Positions 19,619 to 28,125 of a DNA stretch of 64,000 nucleotides are shown piece by piece. The translations under genes and the position numbers were made by a program. How positions within the stretch are numbered: the first letter of the stretch is position 1; the number at the start of each line of letters is the position of its first letter. Under the pieces are notes generated by a model. That model saw only the letters and a program-made list of their open reading frames with translations. It was not told the origin of the DNA and searched no databases. This DNA comes from Shewanella canadensis (GTDB lineage Bacteria; Pseudomonadota; Gammaproteobacteria; Enterobacterales; Shewanellaceae): positions 1-64,000 of the forward strand of contig NZ_RXNU01000003.1 in NCBI RefSeq assembly GCF_003966225.1, in the 5' to 3' direction.

Positions 19619-19936
19619 ATGGAAGAGCGTCGTCGTTTGGTTGCCGGTGGAAATTTACTTCAAGCTCATACCTGGAAAGGACTTTTAGAGACGAGTGGGG
19701 TTGAGGTAGAACTCAGAGGTGAAGCCCTGTTAGGCGGGATCGGAGAGTTACCCGTCGATCTACAAAATGTAGAGTTGTGGGTGTGTGAGTCGCAATATGA
19801 GCTGGCTAAGACTCAACTTGAGTCACTTAATGCCGATGGTCCTCAATGGCAATGTGTAAAATGTCATGAAATGAACGAAGACAGTTTTGAGCTTTGTTGG
19901 AATTGCAGTGCGGAGCGATGTGTCCAGCACAATTAA
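19619..19936 (+). CDS. DUF2007 protein with zinc ribbon
   Basis: 105-aa soluble protein. The N-terminal part (about 1-75) resembles the DUF2007 putative signal-transducing fold, with a ligand-like segment GGNLLQAHTWKGLLETSG. The C-terminal WQCVKCHEMNEDSFELCWNC has two CxxC pairs in RanBP2-type spacing and should bind one zinc. Start set at 19619 by GGGAG seven nt upstream; 38 upstream in-frame codons have no family similarity. It stands just before a rhodanese and siroheme pair, but the link is only positional. Confidence 0.82.
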   Translation: MEERRRLVAGGNLLQAHTWKGLLETSGVEVELRGEALLGGIGELPVDLQNVELWVCESQYELAKTQLESLNADGPQWQCVKCHEMNEDSFELCWNCSAERCVQHN

Positions 19937-20005
19937 TCCCGTTCTTATAGTTAGACATAATTAATCTAAACTTACTTATCTATCGCCTTTCCGGGAGACT
20001 GTAAC

Positions 20006-20365
20006 ATGCAACATAATTCTGCATTTTTAGCTTTGGTTGAGAGCATCTTACCTCAGATCACAGAGGTGACCGTTGAGGAGTATCAAAATGATGATTCTTG
20101 GCAACTTATCGATGTTCGAGAGGATCATGAATGGTTGAAGGATCACTTGCCTGCGGCGGCTCATCTTGGTCGTGGGATTATTGAGCGAGATATCGAAGTT
20201 CGTTATCCTGATAAATCGACGGCATTACTTCTCTACTGTGGTGGCGGCTATCGCTCAGCGCTTGCCGCGATGAACCTTCAACTGATGGGATATACCCATG
20301 TTGCGTCTTTAGCCGGCGGTTATAAAGCTTGGGTACAGAGACAGCTGCCCTTGATACAAGATTAG
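20006..20365 (+). CDS. Rhodanese-domain protein
   Basis: 119-aa single rhodanese domain. LIDVREDHEWLKDHLPAA is the entry motif and the active loop CGGGYRS carries the persulfide-forming Cys. It should carry or transfer sulfane sulfur in the cytosol. Only 13 bp separate it from the siroheme-synthase-like gene downstream, so they are probably co-transcribed. That ties it loosely to sulfite reduction or siroheme supply. The acceptor is unknown. Confidence 0.9.
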   Translation: MQHNSAFLALVESILPQITEVTVEEYQNDDSWQLIDVREDHEWLKDHLPAAAHLGRGIIERDIEVRYPDKSTALLLYCGGGYRSALAAMNLQLMGYTHVASLAGGYKAWVQRQLPLIQD

Positions 20366-20378
20366 GAACCAAAGTTAA

Positions 20379-21290
20379 ATGCAGTATTTTCCATTGTTTG
20401 TCGATACCTCTCAGTTAAAAGTGTTATTGATAGGTGCCGGTGAGGTCGCGAGTCGTAAGTTAGATCTCTTGGCCAGAACCGAGGCCGATATCTATGTTAT
20501 CGCTTCCGAGATCTCAGCTGATGTGAAGGCCTATGCCGACAAGGGGCGGATTTCACTCATTGAACGTGCCGCTAAAGATGCCGATATCCAGGGTGTCGAT
20601 CTGGTCTATCTCGCGACGGCGGACCAAGCCTTGAATACCCAATTGGCCGATGTGGCAAAAAATCGAGGGATATGGGTCAATGTCGTCGATAGTCCAAAGT
20701 TATGTCGCTTTATAACCCCGTCTATTGTTGATCGCGGACGTTTGCAAGTCGCGATCAGTACAGCCGGTGCTGCCCCGGTTTTTGCTCGTGAGCTAAGATC
20801 CCGATTGGAGTCCTGGCTACCAGGTTCACTGACTGAATTGTTTGATTTTGTAGCAGATAGAAGACTAGAGGTACAGCAAAAATTACCGGTATTTAAACAG
20901 AGAAAGTTGTTTTGGGAGCACTTTTTCAAAACCAATGGCGACAAGTTTGATGCTCAAACCCCGACTCATTACGACAACGCATTCCAAAATATCTCAACAG
21001 GTGGCGAAATTCTGCTGTTAGATGACGAGACTGAGGTTTCAATGCTTCCCATTGCCGCTATGCCATTACTGCAACGATTAGATCATATCTTTAGTATCGA
21101 AGCGCTACCTTTCGAGTTAAACGAGTTGGTGAGGAGAGATGCGAGTCGCGCTCTACTGCCTCCTTTAAGTGAACTTAGCAGGTTGTTCGAACAGGGTAAA
21201 CGAAGTCTTATCTTTACTGATAGTGAGAAGTTAGCGCAATTGAAGGCACATTTTCCTATGGCTAAACATCTCAAAGCTGGGTCGCTTTAA
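20379..21290 (+). CDS. Precorrin-2 dehydrogenase/sirohydrochlorin ferrochelatase (Met8/CysG N-type)
   Basis: 303-aa protein. The N-terminal Rossmann fold has VLLIGAGEVASRKLDLL, then the family motif FITPSIVDRGRLQVAISTAG with the Ser and following FARELRSRLE. It should oxidise precorrin-2 to sirohydrochlorin with NAD and insert iron to give siroheme. There is no uroporphyrinogen methyltransferase domain, unlike E. coli CysG, so that step must be done by a separate enzyme. About 90 residues after 210 are not part of the classic Met8 fold and I cannot assign them. It follows a rhodanese by 13 bp. Confidence 0.9.
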   Translation: MQYFPLFVDTSQLKVLLIGAGEVASRKLDLLARTEADIYVIASEISADVKAYADKGRISLIERAAKDADIQGVDLVYLATADQALNTQLADVAKNRGIWVNVVDSPKLCRFITPSIVDRGRLQVAISTAGAAPVFARELRSRLESWLPGSLTELFDFVADRRLEVQQKLPVFKQRKLFWEHFFKTNGDKFDAQTPTHYDNAFQNISTGGEILLLDDETEVSMLPIAAMPLLQRLDHIFSIEALPFELNELVRRDASRALLPPLSELSRLFEQGKRSLIFTDSEKLAQLKAHFPMAKHLKAGSL

Positions 21291-21394
21291 TCATCAAAGT
21301 CGAGTTTTTCAACCCTTTAATTTTATATGCTTTAGCTTCATGTGTGACCAAATAGGGTACACTAATGCCAATCTAGATTAATGATGTTAATACG

Positions 21395-21934
21395 ATGGCA
21401 CCTAAAGCAACAGTTTATAAAGTTCACCTTCAAATCGCAGATATGGATCGTGGTTATTATCACGATCATAGTTTAACCCTTGCACAGCACCCTTCTGAAA
21501 CAGATTCCAGAATGATGGTCCGTCTGCTGGCTTTTGCTATGAATGCCAGTGATACACTCGAGTTCAGTAAGGGCCTTTGTGTCGAAGATGAACCCGAGCT
21601 TTGGGAAAAATCACTTATCGGTGATATAGAGCTTTGGATCGAGTTCGGACAGAGTGATGAGAAATGGCTTAGAAAGGCGAGTGGTCGTTCAAAGCAGGTA
21701 CAGCTATTTGCCTACGGTGGCCGTAGTGTGCCCATTTGGTGGAAACAGAACGAGAAGACATTTGAGCGTTATAAAAACCTGAAAGTTTGGAATATTCCAG
21801 AGGATTCAGTCAAGGAGATGGGGGAGCTGGTTAGTCGAAGCATGTCGCTTCAATATAATATCAGTGAAGGACAAATTTGGGTCTCTAACGATACCGGAAG
21901 TGTATTAGTTGAGCCTGAGCTCTTAAAAGAATAA
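21395..21934 (+). CDS. yaeQ: YaeQ family protein
   Basis: 179-aa cytosolic protein. MAPKATVYKVHLQIADMDR, the HPSETDSRMMVRLLAFA motif and the segment IWWKQNEK are characteristic of YaeQ, which has a PD-(D/E)XK-like fold. Its biochemical function is not established; it was linked genetically to suppression of RfaH loss in E. coli. It ends at a bidirectional terminator shared with the convergent cstA gene. Confidence 0.93.
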   Translation: MAPKATVYKVHLQIADMDRGYYHDHSLTLAQHPSETDSRMMVRLLAFAMNASDTLEFSKGLCVEDEPELWEKSLIGDIELWIEFGQSDEKWLRKASGRSKQVQLFAYGGRSVPIWWKQNEKTFERYKNLKVWNIPEDSVKEMGELVSRSMSLQYNISEGQIWVSNDTGSVLVEPELLKE

Positions 21935-21955
21935 ATCTCTCGCCGTAGATATAGC

Positions 21956-21983
21956 AAAAAGCCAGTCACATGACTGGCTTTTT
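21956..21983. terminator. Bidirectional terminator between yaeQ and cstA
   Basis: AAAAAGCCAGTCA/TGACTGGCTTTTT, a 13-bp inverted repeat with A- and T-runs on both sides. It serves both convergent genes. Confidence 0.92.
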
Positions 21984-22009
21984 AATGGGCTTAGCTAAAT
22001 CGTTAAAGG

Positions 22010-23446
22010 TTAGACCTCTTCGATTACCTCTTCATCACCTTTGCCCTTAGTCTTGATGATAATCAATGAGGAAATGACGGCAGTAGAGACAAGACCCGCT
22101 ATGGTTGAAATCGTGATAGGCAGTCCCGCACCTAAGGTGTGCGAGCTTAGCAAGAAGCTAATTACTACCGTAGTCATGAACATGGCCGGTGCCGTACAGA
22201 TCCAGTGGAACTTGTTGTGTCGCAGTAGGTATGCCGAGGCAGTCCATAGCATCATAACAGCTGTCGTTTGGTTTGCGACGCCGAAGTAACGCCAGATAAC
22301 GCCGAAGTCAACCTGAGTCAGAACTGCACCCATGATGAATAGTGGGATGGCTAGCATTAAACGCTTAGGTAATTCAGTCTGTGGCATCTTGAAAAATTCA
22401 GACAAGATTAAACGAGCCGAGCGGAAGGCTGTATCGCCTGAGGTAATTGGCAGAACAATAACGCCTAAGATAGCCATAAAGCCACCCACGGTGCCCAGAA
22501 GTCCTGTTGATGCTTCATATACAACGTTTGCCGGGTTACCCGCCATCCCTTCGTTCAGGCCTTCAACGCCGCCGAAGAAAGAGAGAGCAATTGCACACCA
22601 GATAAGCGCGATCACACCTTCACCTATCATGGCACCGAAGAAAACGAAGCGACCGTTAGTTTCATTTTCTACACAACGAGCCATTAGAGGAGACTGAGTC
22701 GCATGGAAGCCGGATACCGCACCACAGGCAATGGTAATAAACAGTGCTGGCCATAAAGGCATATCATTCGGGTTAAGGTTAGTCAGGAAGTCACGGGCTT
22801 CGAAGCCTGGTAATAGTGTGTACTCACTCGAGACCATGATGGCAATAGTCAGACCTATTGACATGAAGAGCAGAAGCGCACCGAAGAATGGATAGAGTCT
22901 ACCGATGATCTTATCGACAGGAACGATGGTGGCGATAAGATAGTAGGCAAAGATAATGCCCAGGAAGATTGATACGTCCCAACCGGTAAGCTTTCCTAGT
23001 AGTCCAGCGGGCGCCGAGATAAATACTACGCCGACAAGTAACAGCAATATGATGGCAAATACATTCATAAAGTGCTTAGCACCTTTACCTAAATATTTAC
23101 CCGCTAGGTTTGGTACTGATTGACCGCCATTACGAACAGATAACATACCGGAGAAGTAATCATGAACCGCACCGGCAAAAATACAGCCGAATACAATCCA
23201 TAACATGGCCGCCGGGCCATAGAGAGCACCAAGAATAGGGCCAAATATGGGTCCCACACCTGCGATATTGAGTAGTTGAATCAGGTAGACCTTGCCCTTG
23301 GACATAGGCACGAAATCTACGCCGTCGGTTTTAGTAAATGCCGGAGTTTGGCGTTGAGCATTGATACCGAAGACCTTCTCTACGAAAGTACCATAGACAA
23401 AGTATCCACCGATAAGCAGGCCGACACACATTAGAAACCACATCAT
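22010..23446 (-). CDS. cstA: CstA-family transporter (short form), probable pyruvate or peptide carrier
   Basis: 478-aa inner-membrane protein with about 12 hydrophobic helices and the CstA signatures QLLNIAGVGPIFGPILGAL, DYFSGMLSVRNGG, CGAVSGFHATQSP and PITSGDTAFRSARLI. E. coli relatives BtsT and CstA (about 700 aa) move pyruvate with protons. This one is about 220 residues shorter and lacks their C-terminal extension. AGGAG precedes the start. The upstream region holds three BtsR-type boxes, and btsR/btsS lie directly upstream on the same strand, which supports a BtsT-like pyruvate role. Confidence 0.92.
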   Translation of the reverse strand: MMWFLMCVGLLIGGYFVYGTFVEKVFGINAQRQTPAFTKTDGVDFVPMSKGKVYLIQLLNIAGVGPIFGPILGALYGPAAMLWIVFGCIFAGAVHDYFSGMLSVRNGGQSVPNLAGKYLGKGAKHFMNVFAIILLLLVGVVFISAPAGLLGKLTGWDVSIFLGIIFAYYLIATIVPVDKIIGRLYPFFGALLLFMSIGLTIAIMVSSEYTLLPGFEARDFLTNLNPNDMPLWPALFITIACGAVSGFHATQSPLMARCVENETNGRFVFFGAMIGEGVIALIWCAIALSFFGGVEGLNEGMAGNPANVVYEASTGLLGTVGGFMAILGVIVLPITSGDTAFRSARLILSEFFKMPQTELPKRLMLAIPLFIMGAVLTQVDFGVIWRYFGVANQTTAVMMLWTASAYLLRHNKFHWICTAPAMFMTTVVISFLLSSHTLGAGLPITISTIAGLVSTAVISSLIIIKTKGKGDEEVIEEV

Positions 23447-23516
23447 AATTACTATCTCCTATTTTGAGTTGCCCTCAGTGTAAAGAGATTTGATATTTAG
23501 AAAACTGGGGAAAAGG

Positions 23517-23566
23517 TGAGTGGTCGGATTGAGAGGGTTAGCGGTTTCATATCGACCCTGAGTGGT
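23517..23566 (-). promoter_or_regulatory. Three BtsR-type binding boxes upstream of cstA
   Basis: Reading the minus strand, ACCACTCA (23559-23566), ACCGCTAA (23538-23545) and ACCACTCA (23517-23524) recur at exactly 21-bp steps, each pair separated by 13 bp. I recall the E. coli BtsR (YehT) site as direct repeats of ACC(G/A)CT(C/T)A with a 13-bp spacer. The nearest box ends 70 bp upstream of the cstA ATG, a natural activator position. Confidence 0.75.
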
Positions 23567-23686
23567 TTTTGTTTGTTACAGGTCTGGTGGCTTATTTGCC
23601 GAAATGTTAAGCGCTAAAGCGTAGAACTCAATAAGAACCGGCAATTATTGATGCTTTCGATACACATTTTATGTTATTTGACTCGA

Positions 23687-24397
23687 CTATAAAAAACCAA
23701 ACATCTGCTTCAGTGGTTTTAAGTAACGCCTCGAAACCGGAACTTTAGCGCCGGAGACTGTGGTGACTTCGGCGCCGGTTTCCTGAACTTCGATTTCAGA
23801 TATTGCTTCAGGGCTTATCAGGTATTGTCGATGACATTTGACCAATGCCGTTTTTTCCTCGAGCACTTTCAGGGTTAAGTGGGTATGTGCTTGTTCCCTG
23901 TTGGTTGCTACATGGACACCACTGAGATCGCTGAATACAAACTCTACCTCTTTAATCGATATCACCTTTAGCTTACTTCCGGTATAGCAGGGGAGGTGAG
24001 TTAACTGTTCAGGGGCGATAATGCTGACAGATTTTGGTTGAAGATCTTTTTTGACCCGGTTTAATGTCTGTTGAAGCCTTTTTTCATCGATGGGCTTTAA
24101 CAGATAATCGAAGGCGTAGTTATCGAACGCCTTGATAGCAAATTCATCGTAGGCGGTAACGAAAACGATACGCGGCATTATGTCGGGATCCAGCATGCCA
24201 ATGAGTTCAATACCTGTGATCCTTGGCATTTGGATGTCCAGGAAGATCAACTGAGGCTTAAGTTTTGTGATCATCTGCAATGCTTCGATAGCATTACTGC
24301 ATTGGCCGATAATCTCTATGTCTGAGCTTTCACTCAGTAGGTCGGCTAACTCTTCTCGAGCAAAAAGCTCATCATCGATAATTAGTGATGTGATCAC
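23687..24397 (-). CDS. btsR: LytTR response regulator BtsR
   Basis: 236-aa response regulator. Its receiver domain (1-120) has the phospho-acceptor Asp54 in IFLDIQMPRITG and the conserved Lys in DYLLKPID. The LytTR DNA-binding domain (about 135-234) has VKCHRQYLIS and VPVSRRYLKPLK. It matches remembered E. coli BtsR/YehT nearly motif for motif (CSNAIEAL, GMLDPD, KAFDNYAFDYLLKPID). It overlaps the upstream kinase gene by 4 nt (ATGA), so they are translationally coupled. Its probable target is cstA, the next gene. Confidence 0.95.
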   Translation of the reverse strand: MITSLIIDDELFAREELADLLSESSDIEIIGQCSNAIEALQMITKLKPQLIFLDIQMPRITGIELIGMLDPDIMPRIVFVTAYDEFAIKAFDNYAFDYLLKPIDEKRLQQTLNRVKKDLQPKSVSIIAPEQLTHLPCYTGSKLKVISIKEVEFVFSDLSGVHVATNREQAHTHLTLKVLEEKTALVKCHRQYLISPEAISEIEVQETGAEVTTVSGAKVPVSRRYLKPLKQMFGFL

Positions 24398-26070
24398 GTC
24401 TGGGTTTCCGTATATGGTAGCTTAATGCTGACTCTGGTGTATTCATCTTTATGGCAATCGACATCGATACCAAATTCAGTGCCAAACTGATTTTGAATTC
24501 GTTTATGAACCAAATTCATCCCCAGACCCTCCGAATTGTTATCTGACTGGTATAGCCCCGCATTATCAATTACCTCTAATATTAATAAATCATCGCGTAC
24601 CTTGCCAGTAACTCTTATAAGACCGTGCTCTAACATATGGCTGGTACCATGTTTTACTGCGTTTTCAATGATGGGTTGTAGGGTAAATGCGGGCAGGCGA
24701 AAATGAAGCAGTTGATCAGGGATATCAATCTCAACGTTTAGTTTATCGATAAAACGTGCTTTCTCGATGGTCAGATATGAATCAATATGTTCAAGCTCGT
24801 CCGAAAGTGTCACGAGTCCTGTGGTGCGTTTGAGGTTAATTCTTAAAAATTGAGATAATTGTTGGATCAGTTGTCTTGCCTTTAAGGGATCTCTTTTTAT
24901 GATGGCTGCGATGGTATTGAGCGCATTGAAGAGGAAGTGAGGGTTAACTTGTGCCTGCAATAACTTTAACTCAGCCTGAGTGAGTAGATTTTGTTGACGT
25001 TCGAAGCGACCGAATAAGATTTGGTTCGATAATAATCGACCAATTCCCTCACCCAGCGTTCGGTTAATGTTGAGAAATAGCTTGTTCTTCGGCTCGTAAA
25101 GTTTAATTGTTCCAATGACCTCATTTTCACATCGAAGCGGGATGACTAAGCTGGAGCCTAGTCGACATTGTGCAGAGATGGAGCAAGAGTATGCCATGTT
25201 GACTCCATCGGCAAACATGACACAGTTATTATCTATGGCATCTTGAGTTATTTTTGATGATATCGGAGTGCCTGGAATATGATGGTCGGCGCCGGTTCCG
25301 ATAAAGGCCAACAGATGCTCTCTATCGGTTATCGCAACGGCTCCAACATGGGTTTCTTCGATAATAATTTGGGCAACCTGAGTACTACTTTCTTGATTGA
25401 ATCCCTTGGATAACACCCCAACGCTGCGTTCGGCAATTTTTAGTGCTTGAGTTGAGAATGCTGATGAGAGTTTGTCGAACATGGTTTTTTGATCTCTTAC
25501 CATACTCATAAACAGGGCTGCACCGATAGAGTTCACTAAGAGCATCGGAAGGGCTATCTGTTTAACCAACGCCCATGCATCGGCAAAAGGTTGAGCGACG
25601 AGTAGAATAACCCCCATCTGAAGCATCTCTGCACAGAAGGTGACCAGGCAGACCAACAAAGGGGCGTATATCAGTTCACTCTTATCTTGCCTGCGCAAAT
25701 AGAGGCTGATTATTCCCGCCGAAAACCCTTCGAGAGTCGTAGAAATTGCACAGGCTACATCGGTAAAGCCTCCCATGCTGTATCTGTGTAAGCCTCCCGT
25801 GAGTCCGACTAAAAAACCTGTAACTGGCCCGCCTAACAGCCCGCCTAAAACGGCTCCCATGGCACGGGTGTTGGCGATGGCATCGTTAGTCTGTTCACCG
25901 AAGTAGGTTGCCATGATGCAAAAGCCGGAAAAAATCAGGTAGATGAATATTTTGTGAGGCAGCCGAGTCGCGGCTTCTGCGAAAAATTTGAATAAAGGGG
26001 TCTTACTGACAAGGTAGACCAGCACTAAGTAGAGGCTCATCTGTTGGGTTAAAAGTAAAATCAAAGACAT
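24394..26070 (-). CDS. btsS: LytS/BtsS-type sensor histidine kinase
   Basis: 558-aa inner-membrane kinase. The N-terminal 5TM LytS receptor domain (about 1-195) contains GAVLGGLLGGPVTGFLVGLTG. A GAF-like domain follows (about 215-350). The kinase core has the H-box NPHFLFNALNTIAAI and the N-box PIIENAVKHGTSH with a GLGMNLV ATP-lid. In E. coli BtsS binds extracellular pyruvate. The start at 26070 has GGGA upstream and gives MSLILLLTQ; a TTG five codons earlier is unlikely. With btsR and cstA it forms a sensing-and-uptake module. Confidence 0.94.
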   Translation of the reverse strand: MSLILLLTQQMSLYLVLVYLVSKTPLFKFFAEAATRLPHKIFIYLIFSGFCIMATYFGEQTNDAIANTRAMGAVLGGLLGGPVTGFLVGLTGGLHRYSMGGFTDVACAISTTLEGFSAGIISLYLRRQDKSELIYAPLLVCLVTFCAEMLQMGVILLVAQPFADAWALVKQIALPMLLVNSIGAALFMSMVRDQKTMFDKLSSAFSTQALKIAERSVGVLSKGFNQESSTQVAQIIIEETHVGAVAITDREHLLAFIGTGADHHIPGTPISSKITQDAIDNNCVMFADGVNMAYSCSISAQCRLGSSLVIPLRCENEVIGTIKLYEPKNKLFLNINRTLGEGIGRLLSNQILFGRFERQQNLLTQAELKLLQAQVNPHFLFNALNTIAAIIKRDPLKARQLIQQLSQFLRINLKRTTGLVTLSDELEHIDSYLTIEKARFIDKLNVEIDIPDQLLHFRLPAFTLQPIIENAVKHGTSHMLEHGLIRVTGKVRDDLLILEVIDNAGLYQSDNNSEGLGMNLVHKRIQNQFGTEFGIDVDCHKDEYTRVSIKLPYTETQT

Positions 26071-26233
26071 GAATAAGTATCCCAATGAGTCATGTTGGCA
26101 TTCAGTAGCAAGAAAAGTAGAATTATCAATTCAAATTATGATTGAAATCTATCTGTGAGTGTAAGATCAAAGTTTAATTTCCGAAAATCATTTATAAAGG
26201 GATAAATAATTTATACCTTATATGAGGCAACCT

Positions 26234-26476
26234 ATGTCGAACTCGGTACATGGCCATCAAGTCATGGAATTAATGTTAACCCTAGGGAAAGCGATTAGCA
26301 AAGAGAAGCTAAAACTCCTGATGCATGAAAAATTCGGAGAGAACGCTTGTTATCACACCTGTTCGGCCAGTGAGATGACTGCTGAAGAGCTGATAGCGTT
26401 CTTAGAAAATAAAGGAAAGTTTACTGAGTCGGAGCAAGGCATAGAGACTGCGGCTGATCGTATCTGTAATCATTAG
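26234..26476 (+). CDS. yecH: YecH-family protein (DUF2492)
   Basis: 80-aa small protein with VHGHQVMELML, CYHTCSASEMTAEELIAFLENKGKF and a terminal ICNH, matching E. coli YecH. Conserved His and Cys residues suggest metal binding. GAGG at 26224-26227 is 6 nt before ATG 26234, favoured over the in-frame ATG at 26222. It is divergent from btsS and convergent with the ParA/RHH pair. The role in the cell is unknown. Confidence 0.88.
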   Translation: MSNSVHGHQVMELMLTLGKAISKEKLKLLMHEKFGENACYHTCSASEMTAEELIAFLENKGKFTESEQGIETAADRICNH

Positions 26477-26551
26477 AGCTGTTGTTTTATAAATTAATAC
26501 TTCGCAGCGATGCGTATCACTGCGAAGTATGTGTCTCAATATAATCGCTGG

Positions 26552-26902
26552 TTAATGGTCGTCGCAGATAGCAATAATCGAATCTTGTTCAATCTTACTT
26601 TTATTCGAAAATTCATGAATTAAGATTCGGATCAGGCGTGATTTAGCGATTTTAGATTGGCTCGCAAGCTTATCCAGTATGCCAATCGATTCCTCTGTTA
26701 ATGAAAACGTCGCATGCTTATAAATTTTTGTGGAGTGTTTATCTAACCCCTTATGTTTGCCTGTGGTGAGTTTTTTTCTGTTGCGACTAACCACACTGGG
26801 TTGTCCGAAGGCATAATTATTTGCGTCTTCGATAAAATCCTCGATAGAGACATTTTTACGAGGTGCTGTCTTCTTTCTTCGCTTTAGGTCAGTTAAGCTC
26901 AT
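26552..26902 (-). CDS. Ribbon-helix-helix-type partner of ParA
   Basis: 116-aa basic protein. The first 65 residues are lysine/arginine rich (LKRRKKTAPRKN, SRNRKKLTTGKHKG) and probably disordered. Residues 66-105 (ATFSLTEESIGILDKLASQ and following) fit a ribbon-helix-helix DNA-binding fold. It overlaps the ParA gene by 14 nt and is its downstream partner. ParA partners with this architecture (basic tail plus RHH) are known from plasmid partition systems, where the tail stimulates the ATPase. The fold call is by pattern only. Confidence 0.75.
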   Translation of the reverse strand: MSLTDLKRRKKTAPRKNVSIEDFIEDANNYAFGQPSVVSRNRKKLTTGKHKGLDKHSTKIYKHATFSLTEESIGILDKLASQSKIAKSRLIRILIHEFSNKSKIEQDSIIAICDDH

Positions 26903-27557
26903 AGCAATTTTCTGGTTCTATAGCAAAAAGTTCATCCGCAATCGCGTGAATTTCCATTGCAGCCTTTCCTCCGGGATCAATCTCAATGACAGAGGAGCCT
27001 TGCTCTTCACTATCATCATAGATATTTCTGCTGAAAGTGACGGCATTTAATACTCTTAAACCGAAGGATTGCACAACCTCTTTCGCCTCCAGTATTCGTT
27101 TAAATTGGCTGGGAAGCGAAGGACATTGAGTCATCACGATAGTTGCGACCATCTTGGGGTTGACCATCTTACAGGTACTTAACATATCTTCCATATGAGG
27201 AAGAGTCTTAAGATCACGACGTTTAGGCCTTAATGGTAAAACCACATAAGTCGCTACCGACATGGCGGCTCGCATTGCAAGGTTATCTTGTCCACCACAA
27301 TCGACAATGACATAGTCAAATCTTTCATCTTGGCTCAATAAGTCATTACGAATTTTTCCGTAGAGCTGGATACAGTTAATGGTTGGAAGGGTAGGATCGT
27401 CATTACGTGCCTGGATCCAGTCGGATGTTGTGCGCTGGGGATCGCAATCGACCATCAGTACGTTGGCTTGAAATTTTTGAGTAATATGAACAGCCAGATT
27501 CTGGGCCATGCAGCTCTTACCTGCACCCCCTTTTTCGCCACCCACAAGCAATATCAT
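26889..27557 (-). CDS. ParA/MinD-family partition ATPase
   Basis: 222-aa ATPase with deviant Walker A GGEKGGAGKSC (signature Lys9, Lys14), Walker A' VDCDPQ and Walker B YVIVDCGG. It is the short type without an N-terminal DNA-binding domain. GGAG is 8 nt before the ATG. The next gene encodes an RHH partner, an arrangement seen in plasmid partition and in positioning systems for intracellular cargo. No replication or conjugation gene is near, and the chromosomal parAB is elsewhere, so this is an orphan pair with unknown cargo. Confidence 0.92.
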   Translation of the reverse strand: MILLVGGEKGGAGKSCMAQNLAVHITQKFQANVLMVDCDPQRTTSDWIQARNDDPTLPTINCIQLYGKIRNDLLSQDERFDYVIVDCGGQDNLAMRAAMSVATYVVLPLRPKRRDLKTLPHMEDMLSTCKMVNPKMVATIVMTQCPSLPSQFKRILEAKEVVQSFGLRVLNAVTFSRNIYDDSEEQGSSVIEIDPGGKAAMEIHAIADELFAIEPENCYELN

Positions 27558-27657
27558 AAAAATATCTCCATATCCTTTCGTACCAATTACCCTTGGTTAT
27601 TAAGTATGTTAAGTATAGAACAGACTCCCAGATACTGCTGAAAACCAGGAAAGCGTA

Positions 27658-27972
27658 TTATTTTTCTTTTGAGATCAGTTGAAGTGCGATATGGAAACTG
27701 TTGGGGTTACATTCTGTTGTTCTGCACACTTGCCCTTTGACTGTATGCGCTTTGTCATTATCAGGATTGAATGTGATAGTTAATAGTTCACCCAGGTCGA
27801 AACCCTGTTTATAGTCAATTAGCACACCATGTCTGGCAAGATCGATACAGATCCCTTCGTCAGTGTTCAAAACACCTTCTTTATCATGCCAGGAGAGAAC
27901 GATTCTTTCGGCTTCCATGTCAAGCCTTAAGGAAGTACGTCGCTCATCTAAGTCTTCAACCATATCACTCAT
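27658..27972 (-). CDS. PilZ-domain protein
   Basis: 104-aa single PilZ domain. The N-terminal ERRTSLRLD supplies the RxxxR arginines that bind cyclic di-GMP. The second motif, normally (D/N)xSxxG, reads DLARHG, so the Ser is Ala. Binding may be weakened. The rest is the expected beta barrel (GVLIDYKQGFDLGELLTITF). It sits upstream of the ParA pair on the same strand with a 100-bp gap. Function in motility or surface behaviour is inferred from the family. Confidence 0.85.
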   Translation of the reverse strand: MSDMVEDLDERRTSLRLDMEAERIVLSWHDKEGVLNTDEGICIDLARHGVLIDYKQGFDLGELLTITFNPDNDKAHTVKGQVCRTTECNPNSFHIALQLISKEK

Positions 27973-28077
27973 CTAAGATCCCCTCTCATTGAAGTAAAAG
28001 TAACTTCTTTAAAAGTAGCATAATATATGTTCAATAAGGCAAAAAAATCAAATAGAGAATGCCTCTTTGTTACAGGC

Positions 28078-28109
28078 AAAAAAAACTCAGCCTATCTGGC
28101 TGAGTTTTT
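28078..28109 (-). terminator. Intrinsic terminator of psiE
   Basis: ACTCAGCC/GGCTGAGT stem with 5-nt loop TATCT and flanking A/T tracts. Read on the minus strand it lies 16 nt past the psiE stop and is followed by eight T. Confidence 0.9.
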
Positions 28110-28125
28110 ATAATATCAATATTGG

